DNA from: Opitutia bacterium
GTDB lineage: Bacteria; Verrucomicrobiota; Verrucomicrobiia; Opitutales; UBA953
Length of the DNA: 64,000 nucleotides
Reading direction: 5' to 3'
Assembly: GCA_947453335.1 (NCBI GenBank)
Contig: CANGFP010000003.1
Coordinates: forward strand, 96,704 to 160,703
In this document: positions 8,283 through 16,536 of the stretch, piece after piece
Layout: each line of letters starts with the position of its first letter
Numbering within the stretch: position 1 is the stretch's first letter
Made by a program: the position numbers and the translations under genes
The notes under the pieces: generated by a model
The model's input: the letters and a program-made list of their open reading frames with translations, nothing else
Database searches by the model: none
What the model was told of the DNA's origin: nothing

Positions 8283-9545
8283 CTAGGCTCCGTCGTTCGA
8301 GTCCTTGGCGAAGTCGTCGAAACCTGGGCCGGACGGGCCAGCTTCGCCTTCGGACATCTCCTGGAGCTGGCGGCTGCGCGTGGGATGGCGGAGCTTACGC
8401 AGGGCCTTCTCCTCGATTTGGCGGATGCGCTCACGGGTGACTTGGAAATGGGCGCCGACTTCCTCGAGGGTGCGTTGGACGCCATCCAGGAGACCGTAAC
8501 GGAGGGTGAGCACTTCCCGTTCGCGCTCCGACAGGGAACTAAGCACTTCAGCGACCTTCTCGCGCACCGCGGCCATCTCGTTCGCGTCCGGGGCTTCATC
8601 CAGACGGGCGCCTTCCAGCAGCTGTCCCAAGACCGCGAAGTCGTCCGGCGCCTCTGAGGTCGGCACCCCACCCTGCTCCCGGAACGACGTCAGGTCGGCC
8701 TGCTCATGGGCTGACTTCTTGACCTGTTCGACGCGGTCGAGCGGCAGGTTGGTCTTCTGCGCGATCTCTTCAAGGGTCGGCTCGCGGTCGAGCTGGTCGA
8801 GGAGTTCCTGGCGCGCCTTGGCCACCCGGTTCACGATTTCGTACATATGGACAGGGATGCGAATCGTCCCGACCTGGTCGGGAATGGCACGCTGGATGGA
8901 CTGCCGAATCCACCAGGTAGCGTAGGTCGAGAACTTGAAACCTCGGCGATGATCGAAGCGTTCGATTGCCTTCATGAGGCCCATGTTGCCCTCTTGGACA
9001 AGGTCCGAGATGATCAGGCCACGGTCCTGGTACTTGCGCGCGATCGAGACGACCAGGCGGAGGTTACGCTCGGCCAGCTCGTTCTGGATGCGCACGAACT
9101 CGGCCTCCGGCCCGGACTGCTTCGCGGCTTCCAGCCGCTGGAACAGCTCGACCTCTTGTTCCTTCGTGAGGATGGGCTTCTTGCCCACCTGCTTCCGGTA
9201 GACCTCGAAGGGATCGAAAAGCTTGTCCTTGATGTATTCGACGCGTGGCCCGACCACCCCATCATCCTCCTCGCGCTGCTTGCGGTAGGCCTCGACCTCA
9301 TCGTCGTCGAGCAGCCTGATCTCCAGCACATCGAGGATGTTCATCAGGTTCTCAATCAGCTCCGGGTCGGTGGCGCTTTCGGGGATAGCCGCGTTGACCT
9401 GCTGGACCGTGATGAAGCCGTGCAGCTTCGAAAGCCCGAGCAGGCGCCGGACCGGCTCGTTGAAGTCACGACCGCCCTGCGGGGCGGACAAGGCTTGGGT
9501 CAAGGTGGCGAGCACCTGCGGATCGATATCGTCGGGGTAGTCCAT
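8283..9545 (-). CDS. rpoD: RNA polymerase primary sigma factor RpoD
   Basis: A 420-residue sigma-70. A region 1.1-like domain spans about 25-85 ([17 protein letters not shown]) and ends in an acidic [10 protein letters not shown]. Region 2, with the [15 protein letters not shown] and [15 protein letters not shown] motifs, lies at about 170-240, region 3 at about 245-315, and region 4, with [15 protein letters not shown] and a helix-turn-helix ([10 protein letters not shown]), at about 330-395. The long non-essential insert of E. coli sigma-70 is absent, which explains the short length. The ATG at 9545 is chosen because upstream codons only translate a CCCAACC repeat tract. No Shine-Dalgarno is visible. 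Confidence 0.95.
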   Translation of the reverse strand: MDYPDDIDPQVLATLTQALSAPQGGRDFNEPVRRLLGLSKLHGFITVQQVNAAIPESATDPELIENLMNILDVLEIRLLDDDEVEAYRKQREEDDGVVGPRVEYIKDKLFDPFEVYRKQVGKKPILTKEQEVELFQRLEAAKQSGPEAEFVRIQNELAERNLRLVVSIARKYQDRGLIISDLVQEGNMGLMKAIERFDHRRGFKFSTYATWWIRQSIQRAIPDQVGTIRIPVHMYEIVNRVAKARQELLDQLDREPTLEEIAQKTNLPLDRVEQVKKSAHEQADLTSFREQGGVPTSEAPDDFAVLGQLLEGARLDEAPDANEMAAVREKVAEVLSSLSEREREVLTLRYGLLDGVQRTLEEVGAHFQVTRERIRQIEEKALRKLRHPTRSRQLQEMSEGEAGPSGPGFDDFAKDSNDGA

Positions 9546-9550
9546 GAGAA

Positions 9551-9580
9551 GGGGTTGGGGGTTGGGGGTTGGGGGTTGGG
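9551..9580. repeat. G-rich GGGGGTT repeat directly upstream of rpoD start
   Basis: Four consecutive GGGTTGG-type units on the plus strand lie six bases before the rpoD ATG, which reads leftward. The rpoD mRNA therefore has a CCCAACC-repeat leader, while the template strand could form a G-quadruplex. It fills the 35-base gap between the upstream gene and rpoD. Confidence 0.8.
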
Positions 9581-9988
9581 TTAGGCGGCGAGGAGGGGCC
9601 AGGCGCTGGTGTCTTCCGGGCGGGAAGCGAGGAGGAGTTCGAGGCGGACGTCCTCGATGAAGTCGGGGGTGCGGGAATTCCACCCGAAGAGCTGGTCGAC
9701 GATCAGGCCGGCGAGCGCGGCGTCCTTCCGATGGAAGGCCACGTCAACGTGGTTCACGCCATCGGCCAGGGGGCTGACCGTGAAGCGGATGCTGGTGGCT
9801 TGGTCGACGCCCTGGACGCGGAAGCCGAAGACCTCCGCCCCGGGGACGAACGAGCGGGCGAGGCGGGAGTCGTGGCGGAGGATGTGGGCGACCCGATCCT
9901 GGAGGACGGCCGGGGTGAGCAGCGTGCTGCAGGCGATCGAGACGAGCTTGGACTGGGACTTGGCGGGGGAGCGCATGGCGGTGTTCAT
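9581..9988 (-). CDS. conserved-looking hypothetical protein upstream of rpoD
   Basis: A 135-residue soluble protein with no signal peptide or membrane segment. The middle holds a beta-rich segment ([19 protein letters not shown], then [14 protein letters not shown]) and the end an acidic helix ([12 protein letters not shown]). A second in-frame ATG at 9976 is possible. I do not recognise the family. It ends 35 bases before rpoD on the same strand, so the two may be co-transcribed. Confidence 0.5.
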   Translation of the reverse strand: MNTAMRSPAKSQSKLVSIACSTLLTPAVLQDRVAHILRHDSRLARSFVPGAEVFGFRVQGVDQATSIRFTVSPLADGVNHVDVAFHRKDAALAGLIVDQLFGWNSRTPDFIEDVRLELLLASRPEDTSAWPLLAA

Positions 9989-10498
9989 AGGAAAGAGGAA
10001 AAGGAAGTTTGTTGGTTTTTAGGCACAGAGGGGCCCTGTCTCCCAGGCGTGGGAGCTTTGAAAAGGAGGGTTTAGACTTGGTTAGAGGCCGTTTTTAGCG
10101 GGATTTCCCGGGTTGAGGCCAGGAATCGGGGGCTAGGAGGCGCATCAGTGATTTCAGTCCACATAAGATAACACGGTTTTTCCGGATTACAGAATATTAT
10201 AGAAAAAACCGGTCGCGCCCCCACCCCGCGGACATGCACCAAACCATTGATTCTATTGGTCGAAACGAACCTCGCGTTTTTTCCGAAAATTTCCGCGTCT
10301 CGTTTGACACCGCTTTTTTAAAAACAACGACGATTTCCTATCTCATTACACTACAAGTACTAGTAATCGTGACCTAACAACCAAACTTACAAAAAGCCTA
10401 AGGTGCCAGACCATGACAATGGGGTCAGGCACCAATGTCGTAGCCTGACCCCATTGTTGGTGCCATAAACCCAACTCGTAGCGCGTAGGTTGCGCCAA
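9989..10498. other. AT-rich spacer with REP palindrome at 10402-10464
   Basis: Positions 10150-10400 are markedly AT-rich for this genome and hold TATAAT on the minus strand at 10196-10201, which could be a -10 box for the leftward gene. An imperfect hairpin (CGGTTTTT against AAAAACCG) spans about 10174-10212. Positions 10417-10430 and 10443-10456 are perfect 14-base arms with loop ACCAATGTCGTA, a third copy of the RAYT-flanking palindrome. I see no gene. Confidence 0.55.
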
Positions 10499-10738
10499 CT
10501 ATGACCGCGCGAAGATTTCCCGCCGGTGCCAGGCGAGATGGGTCGGGTCAGGACGGAGGGTGGCTTGGGGATCGAAGGAGAGCGGGCGGCCGTGGAGCTC
10601 GGAGAGTTTAAAGTTCAAGCCACCGGGGAGGATGGATTCGGCGATGTCGGACTGTGCGACGCGGATACGCACGTGATTGTCGACGGCCAGAGCACGGCGT
10701 CGATGAGTTCGTGTGTGGCCGGCGGAAACCCAGACAAA
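10499..10738 (-). pseudogene. possible 3' fragment of a decayed gene
   Basis: One minus-strand frame is open for 80 codons, ending LAWHRREIFARS then TAG, with a strong G/C third-position bias in the last 55 codons (VRIRVAQSDIAESILPGG, FKLSELHGRPLSFDP). No start codon or full domain is present, and the frame runs into the stop of the HNH gene. It looks like the tail of a gene whose 5' part was replaced when the HNH gene arrived. The parent family is not recognised. Confidence 0.35.
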
Positions 10739-10740
10739 CC

Positions 10741-11865
10741 TCAGTGGCCCATCTTAGATTTCGCGAGATGGTTCTTGAGCGTATCAAGGAGTGCCTCGAA
10801 TGAACAGTCTGCTATCTTGTGGATAGCCCGATGGCATGAGGGGCAGAGCATGAGAAAGTCCGACGCGGAAATCTCTCGCTCACCTTTACTGAGGGAGAGC
10901 GGCACCTTGTGATGTGCTTCAATGATCTCAACACCGTATTGAACCGAAGGGACAAGCCCGCAGGCCTCGCAGCTTAAGACCTTATGTTTCGACTTGAATT
11001 GACGCTTGGCATCGCGTGCAACCGCTACGTTGCGCTCGCGAACATAGTGCGAGTAAAGCGAAACCCGCCCTTCCTTACCCTGGATGACGGGGCCGCTAAG
11101 TGACTGCAAATCATCAGGCGGAAGGGCCTCCAGTATGGCAATTGGCACCCCAAGGTCCGCCTGTAACTCGACAATAACTGTGCCAAGTTCCTCATCTAAA
11201 ATGTTGGCTTCGCGCTCACTGATGGGAAAATTTGTGCCCTGTGATTTACGAAAAAAAGCCAACTCTGGCAGCAGTTCCATCACTCGCTCACGCGAAAGTA
11301 CTGGTTTCTGCCTTTTAATAATCTGGACGCGCACACGATCGGCTAGACCAGAATCTTTACGAGTAGGCCCAATCCACAATTCGGGCACATCATCGGGCAA
11401 AGGCTGCACTGAGGAAATCACCCGCCCAATTGCAATAACCCCAGCCGCAGCCCCTGAGCGCCAAAGGTAAACACGATCACCTGGCTCAATCTCCTGTTTG
11501 TGCTGGTTCACGCTCCAGACGACCTCAGACCGGGACGCCAAGTACTCATCTATCCGGAACATCTTGGGATTACCTTGGAAGATCCAGGAGCGACGCGATC
11601 CAGCCTTTCTTACCACCTGCACCTGGCAACGCGTCAACACCCGGAAAGCGGTGGTTTCAGCACCCCCCTCAAAATCGGAAGGGCGTGGAAGAGTGCCGGT
11701 GGCAGACTCATGAGCAAAGGCAACGACCTGCTTGGGGGCGAAGCGCTCCACCCCCACTTTCACGTCATAATCCTTCGAAGGTTTAAAACCAGCAGGTACC
11801 TCACCGCGGCGCAGGCGGTTTAAGGCGGCTACGACATGGACCCTCTTGATACTCTTAAAATCCAT
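10741..11865 (-). CDS. EVE-like and HNH endonuclease domain protein, predicted type IV restriction
   Basis: A 374-residue protein with three parts. Residues 1-85 resemble the N-terminal head domain found in ScoMcrA-like enzymes (FKPSKDYDVKVG, then RFAPKQVVAFA). Residues about 95-200 look like a PUA/EVE module (SWIFQGNPKMFRI, GDRVYLWRSG, GVIAIGRV), a fold that reads modified cytosines. Residues about 285-365 are an HNH nuclease with CEACG, EAHHKVPLS and LCPSCHRAIH. EVE-HNH proteins of known type cut DNA carrying modified bases, so phage restriction is the likely role. G+C is lower than in its neighbours. It is transcribed divergently from the next gene. Confidence 0.75.
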   Translation of the reverse strand: MDFKSIKRVHVVAALNRLRRGEVPAGFKPSKDYDVKVGVERFAPKQVVAFAHESATGTLPRPSDFEGGAETTAFRVLTRCQVQVVRKAGSRRSWIFQGNPKMFRIDEYLASRSEVVWSVNQHKQEIEPGDRVYLWRSGAAAGVIAIGRVISSVQPLPDDVPELWIGPTRKDSGLADRVRVQIIKRQKPVLSRERVMELLPELAFFRKSQGTNFPISEREANILDEELGTVIVELQADLGVPIAILEALPPDDLQSLSGPVIQGKEGRVSLYSHYVRERNVAVARDAKRQFKSKHKVLSCEACGLVPSVQYGVEIIEAHHKVPLSLSKGEREISASDFLMLCPSCHRAIHKIADCSFEALLDTLKNHLAKSKMGH

Positions 11866-11978
11866 AAGTCTTAAATATTTATATCATACATATGAGCAAG
11901 GAGACACTTAGGCGGCACGAACCCTCCCCTAGAACAAGAGGCATTCGACAGCTCTCGGGCATCTGCTATGCACTCAGT

Positions 11979-12506
11979 ATGGCCTCCAATTACGACATCC
12001 ACGAGCACACGCATCGATTCGCAGCTTGGGCGGCGGCGACGGGGGCTTCAGCGAGTCCGCGTTGTCGGTTTACGGTCGAGGCGGGGAAGGCGATTTTGGA
12101 ACGGGCGGGATTCGATGCGAGGCTGAGGCACCCGAAGCAACTGCCCTCCCCTGCCCGGATGGACGAGATGCACCTCGCTTGGCGAAAGGCGGTAATCCAG
12201 GAAGCCCGCAAGCTCGGACTGGAGTTCACGCATGGCATCGCGGCCAAGCTCATCAACCTCTACCTCAAGGCCAAGTTCACCTGCGGAGGCCACGCCTATC
12301 ACCCCAACGTCGCAGCGCTCCATCCCCCAATCGATTCGCTGCTCCTAAAGACCCTTAACCGCACCTTGCCGCCGGAAGATCGCCTGGCTACGAACTGGTC
12401 CACCTTCGACTCGCGCTCCTACCAGACAACCATCGATGCGGTCCGCAAATACGCCAACGACCGCCCACTGTGGGCCAGCGAATCGCTCTGGCAGGGCCAT
12501 CGTTAA
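11979..12506 (+). CDS. hypothetical protein with YDIHEHTHRFAAWAA start
   Basis: A 175-residue soluble protein. Its N-terminal YDIHEHTHRFAAWAA segment resembles a small family of uncharacterised proteins I have seen in accessory regions; this is recollection, not a search. The rest is helical with a HAYHPNVAALHPPIDSLLL segment. An earlier ATG at 11892 leaves only 26 bases to the divergent HNH gene, so 11979 is preferred. It lies between two DNA-processing genes, and a link to them is inferred from position only. Confidence 0.5.
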   Translation: MASNYDIHEHTHRFAAWAAATGASASPRCRFTVEAGKAILERAGFDARLRHPKQLPSPARMDEMHLAWRKAVIQEARKLGLEFTHGIAAKLINLYLKAKFTCGGHAYHPNVAALHPPIDSLLLKTLNRTLPPEDRLATNWSTFDSRSYQTTIDAVRKYANDRPLWASESLWQGHR

Positions 12507-13237
12507 GCCCAGAGGATGGGATTCGAAGCAATCCGCGCACCACACATTTCTTGTGGTACGCGGATTCGCTGGATCGGTTATTTTGAAGCCACAGCCCTAA
12601 TCGCCCAGAAGTCGGAGGCGAGATGGGGGTTGGTGAGGTAGTCGTAGGGGATCCAGCAATAGCCGGGAGCTTCGCTCCAGGGTATTGGGTTTTGGGTTGA
12701 GGGTGGTGGCACGACACCGTCCGTGAGCAGCAGCAGGTATAGGCCTAGAATGCCCTTAGATGGACCGGTGAGCCCATTTGAGACACCAGGGGCCAACCAA
12801 ATGGCCTTAGAAGGGCTAATCTGCTCAGGAAGCCCCAGTCGTCCACAGAGGGCATTTGCCGCGCCGGATGGGTGCATGGGTATTCATGGCGCCGAAATGC
12901 TGCGCAGCGCCCTTCCCTGCCCTCAAACCAAACCCCAGTCGCTCATTCCTCAGCGCTGGACGTGGTGATTACCCTAAGGGGGTCGTGAATCCGAATCAGT
13001 GTCTAGAGCACTTATCCAAGGCAAAGACAAGCAGGCAAAGGATTACCAGAGGGATGGTACACGGCTTCGGAACCCAAACCCCGCGGCGATTCTTGAGAAG
13101 TAGTTTAATGGCTCGAAGGTCTTACATAACCGACACCATGCAACAACACGTAGATGTTATAAAATTATTCTTCAACAACACAACAGCCTTAAAATAGCAT
13201 AGCTCGCGCAAGTAGAATAAAAAACCAGGGGAATAAT
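12507..13237. other. 731-bp spacer with hairpin and possible gene remnant
   Basis: A strong hairpin at 12530-12566 (15-base arms AATCCGCGCACCACA with one mismatch, 7-base loop) follows the upstream stop and may terminate transcription. At about 12580-12680 a minus-strand frame reads WIPYDYLTNPHLASDFW and ends ASK with coding-like codons, but it becomes repeat-like upstream (ACCCTCAACCC). I see no intact gene. The last 100 bases are AT-rich, with TATAAA at about 13159, and may carry the helicase promoter. Confidence 0.4.
12530..12566 (+). terminator. hairpin downstream of hypothetical gene
   Basis: The arms at 12530-12544 and 12552-12566 pair over 15 bases with one mismatch around CATTTCT. 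The hairpin begins 24 bases after the stop at 12506. Only a short TTATTTT follows, so intrinsic termination is plausible but not certain. Confidence 0.4.
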
Positions 13238-16200
13238 ATGCCAGAAGACCCCTTCTTCTTAGATTCTCCTGGATCTCCGATCAACGAGCTCAAAGCTCCG
13301 CGCATGGACAAATTAAAGCCGGGGCTATATGAGGCAATCATCACCCAGCGCCTGGTTGATGCCCTAAAGTCATCTGGACTAGACCATGAACGCGCTAAAC
13401 TAGGAAAGGAAGACGCCCCGGCCCTCCTTGCACAGTTCTTAGGCAGCCTGACTCTTCAGACGCTTGAGTCTGTAGACGAAGACGATGCTCGCACCAAGCA
13501 GCTGGAGGTCGTGAACGCGCTCCTTGCTACCTTGGAACGATTCAACCCAGTACTGGGCGGCAACAGAGTCGAACTCACGAGCGAATACATGCAAGGAGTA
13601 AGGGCCGTAGGCCAAAATATCCTACCAGCAGCCCCAGCTACGCCTCTCAGTCAAAGCGCACTCTTTACCGGCACATCCTCAGGAAAGACCCAGCTCAGCT
13701 TGGAACTTTTGGCTGAGATGAAATCAGCTGACCGCGTTGATATCCTCGTATCCTTCATCAAGAACTCAGGCCTACGTGTCTTGGACGAAGGCTTCAAAGA
13801 CCTTCTTTCAAGGAGAGTACCAGTCCGGATTATTACCACGACCTACATGGGGGCGACCGACGCCGAGGCGATCGAGCGCTTGGCTGGTTATCCTAACGTG
13901 GAAATCAAGGTCTCATACGATACTACGAGCACAAGACTTCATGCCAAGGCCTACTACTTCCATCGGGAAAGCGGTTACTCCACGGCATACGTAGGCTCCT
14001 CGAACATGTCCAACCCGGCCATGACGGACGGCCTGGAGTGGAACATCAAGGCCACCCAAGTCGATTTGCCTAACATCCTTAGAGCTTTTGAGGCAGAATT
14101 CGAAGGATATTGGAATGATGGCCGCTTTCAACACTACCAGAAGGTACGTGACGTCAAAAAACTGAAGGAAGCCCTTCAAGCGGGTAAAACAGAGCAAGGC
14201 CCAGGGCAAACGATGATCCTCTTCGACGTCACCCCACGTGCCTACCAACAACGCATCCTAGACACGCTAGAGGCTGAAAGAACCGTTCGTGGCTCCTACC
14301 GCAACCTCCTTGTAGCAGCGACGGGAACCGGCAAGACGGTCATCTCAGCCTTTGATTATAAGAACTTCTGTGACGCAAGGGGCGGTACGCGCCCCAAACT
14401 GCTATTCTTAGCGCATCGAGAGGAAATCCTATCCCAAAGCCTGCAGACGTTCCGCCATGTCCTAAAAGACACCAGCTTCGGCGAACTTATGGGAGGCTCG
14501 GCCGGAGATGCCAACTCGATGAGCCATTTGTTCTGCACCGTACAAACGGCCCAATCACGGAAGATCTGGGAGAAACTAGGGCGGGAATACTACGACTTCA
14601 TCGTCGTGGATGAAGCCCATCACTCCGCGGCCGGAACCTACACAGACATCCTGGGCGGCTTCTCTGCAAAGGTCCTGCTCGGCATGACCGCAACCCCAGA
14701 GCGCATGGATGGCGACTCCATCCTTCCATTGTTCAATAACCGCATAGCGGCCGAACTGCGCCTACCTGAAGCCCTGGACGAGAAGCTCCTCTGCCCCTTC
14801 CAGTACTTCTGCGTGTCCGACCCGGTCAGTATTGCCGACAATGCCTTTTGGGACCAAGGTAAGTACAAGACCTCAGCCCTCGAAAAGGCCTACGTAGACG
14901 ACAGCACTACCGCATCTCAACGTCTCAACACGATCCTTTCCGCCTTTGAGCGCTACTGCTTCGGGAATATCGGTTCCGTCAAAGGCCTAGGCTTCTGCGT
15001 TAGCATCAAGCATGCGGAATACATGGCGAAATGCTTCACCGAGAAGCAGATCCCATCGGTAGCATTGACCAGCCAAACCCACGACGACGTCCGCAAAGCT
15101 GCCGTGCAAAAGTTGCGATCGGGTGAGCTCAAATTCATATTTACGGTCGACCTATTCAACGAGGGCGTCGACATCCCGGAGGCAAACCTGGTCCTCTTCC
15201 TTCGCCCTACGGACAGCCTAACCGTCTTCCTGCAGCAACTCGGCCGCGGACTCCGTCACGCACGGGGCAAGGAATGCCTAGTAGTCCTGGATTTCGTGGC
15301 CCAGATGCACAAGAAGTACCGCATTGACCGGAAATTTGCGGCCCTGCTTTCAGGAAGGCGTTACAACATCAAGAAGGAGGTTGAAGCTGGTTTCCCTCAC
15401 GTCCCTGCAGGCTGCTCAATCCAATTGGAAGCTCAGGCCATGGAACAAGTCGTCGCGAACATCAAGGCCGCCTACGCCAACCTCAAGAACTACGTCAAAG
15501 AGACCGTGGCCTCCTTTGAACATGACACAGGAAAGCCTCTCACCTTCAGCAACTACATTCATACCTACGACATCGACCCAGCCCGGCTATTGGATGTTAA
15601 GTCCTGGAGCAATTGGAAGAACGAAGCCCTTGGACTGGTTGCCGAACCTGAACCTGACTATGATGCCCTCAAGCAGGCCGCCGAGCGCGTGGCTCAAGCG
15701 AGCGGCCCTAATTACCTTAGCGTCATCAGGAGCCTACCCCAGTCAGGCCTGGGCCTCCTCAGTTCCGGCGATAGGGCTGCCATGATGCTCCATGGTCTAC
15801 TCTGGCAAAAACCTGCGGCCAAACTTGGCATGAAAGGCAAAGAAGAGACCTTCAGTCGCCTCTCGCAAAACCCTCGCGGACTAGCAGATATCGCCGAAGT
15901 CGCTGACTACAAACTAAGCATCACCAATTCGCTCGGTAAGCGCCCGTACCCCGACCTCCCCCTTGAGTTACATGCCCACTACGGCAATGACGAGATCCAG
16001 GCGGCCTTCGGAAGAGACGTCTTCTCTGAATCGGGCCAAAAAGGCGTCGGCGTTCTTCATTTCCCCTGGTGCAAGTCTTACGCACTTCTGATCACCCTGA
16101 ACAAGTCGGATCGAGACTTCTCCCCGTCTACCATGTACCGTGATTACCCCATCAGCCGAGAGCTCTTCCACTGGGAATCGCAATCTAACACTACGCAGAC

Positions 16201-16411
16201 CTCGGAAAGCGGCCAGAACCTCATCAATCACGTTACGCGAGGCTACGCTATTCACCTATTCGTTCGTAGCACCCGGACGGTCGGTCCGGCCACAGCACCA
16301 TTCCAGTACCTCGGCAAAGCCAGTTACGTGGAACACAAAAGCGAATGTCCCATCGCATTCGTTTGGAAGCTCGAACACCTCATGCCTGGCGAGCTGGTGG
16401 AAGGCAGGTAA
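13238..16411 (+). CDS. PLD-SF2 helicase-DUF3427 protein
   Basis: A 1057-residue three-part protein. Residues about 130-320 are a phospholipase D-type nuclease domain with a single LHAKAYYF motif (HxK near residue 233) followed by VGSSNMS. Residues about 335-720 are a superfamily 2 helicase: Walker A AATGTGKT near 360, VVDEAHH near 455, GMTATPERMDG near 484 and QQLGRGLRH near 665. Residues about 720-1057 match DUF3427, with the diagnostic LNKSDRDFSPSTMYRDYPIS and FHWESQS. Proteins with this architecture are recurrent in defence islands and may cut as well as translocate on nucleic acid. AGGGG lies eight bases before the ATG. The gene is AT-richer than the AddAB genes downstream. Confidence 0.9.
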   Translation: MPEDPFFLDSPGSPINELKAPRMDKLKPGLYEAIITQRLVDALKSSGLDHERAKLGKEDAPALLAQFLGSLTLQTLESVDEDDARTKQLEVVNALLATLERFNPVLGGNRVELTSEYMQGVRAVGQNILPAAPATPLSQSALFTGTSSGKTQLSLELLAEMKSADRVDILVSFIKNSGLRVLDEGFKDLLSRRVPVRIITTTYMGATDAEAIERLAGYPNVEIKVSYDTTSTRLHAKAYYFHRESGYSTAYVGSSNMSNPAMTDGLEWNIKATQVDLPNILRAFEAEFEGYWNDGRFQHYQKVRDVKKLKEALQAGKTEQGPGQTMILFDVTPRAYQQRILDTLEAERTVRGSYRNLLVAATGTGKTVISAFDYKNFCDARGGTRPKLLFLAHREEILSQSLQTFRHVLKDTSFGELMGGSAGDANSMSHLFCTVQTAQSRKIWEKLGREYYDFIVVDEAHHSAAGTYTDILGGFSAKVLLGMTATPERMDGDSILPLFNNRIAAELRLPEALDEKLLCPFQYFCVSDPVSIADNAFWDQGKYKTSALEKAYVDDSTTASQRLNTILSAFERYCFGNIGSVKGLGFCVSIKHAEYMAKCFTEKQIPSVALTSQTHDDVRKAAVQKLRSGELKFIFTVDLFNEGVDIPEANLVLFLRPTDSLTVFLQQLGRGLRHARGKECLVVLDFVAQMHKKYRIDRKFAALLSGRRYNIKKEVEAGFPHVPAGCSIQLEAQAMEQVVANIKAAYANLKNYVKETVASFEHDTGKPLTFSNYIHTYDIDPARLLDVKSWSNWKNEALGLVAEPEPDYDALKQAAERVAQASGPNYLSVIRSLPQSGLGLLSSGDRAAMMLHGLLWQKPAAKLGMKGKEETFSRLSQNPRGLADIAEVADYKLSITNSLGKRPYPDLPLELHAHYGNDEIQAAFGRDVFSESGQKGVGVLHFPWCKSYALLITLNKSDRDFSPSTMYRDYPISRELFHWESQSNTTQTSESGQNLINHVTRGYAIHLFVRSTRTVGPATAPFQYLGKASYVEHKSECPIAFVWKLEHLMPGELVEGR

Positions 16412-16536
16412 TAAATCGTCAGGAACTACGGTTTTATTATTTGTTATCAAACGCCCCGCCTGTGAATAACCCCTGCCCTGCTTGAGGCGGTGGGGGTTGC
16501 AGAGGGGGCGGGCTTGGGTAACAAGAGTGGACCCCC
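16412..16536. other. short spacer before addB
   Basis: A 125-base gap with no gene. The AT-rich run at 16425-16450 (GTTTTATTATTTGTTATC) could be a promoter for the AddB-AddA unit or part of a weak terminator for the helicase gene. There is no clear hairpin. Confidence 0.3.

Noticed and set aside
9551..9580. Telomere-like end repeat
   Set aside because: GGGGTT-type units occur as short internal tracts in several spacers within a continuous chromosome, next to rpoD; nothing suggests a DNA end.
12578..12877. 99-codon minus-strand frame as an intact gene
   Set aside because: Its middle is the ACCCTCAACCC repeat and its first half lacks coding bias; only the last 30 codons look like a gene tail, noted as a possible remnant.
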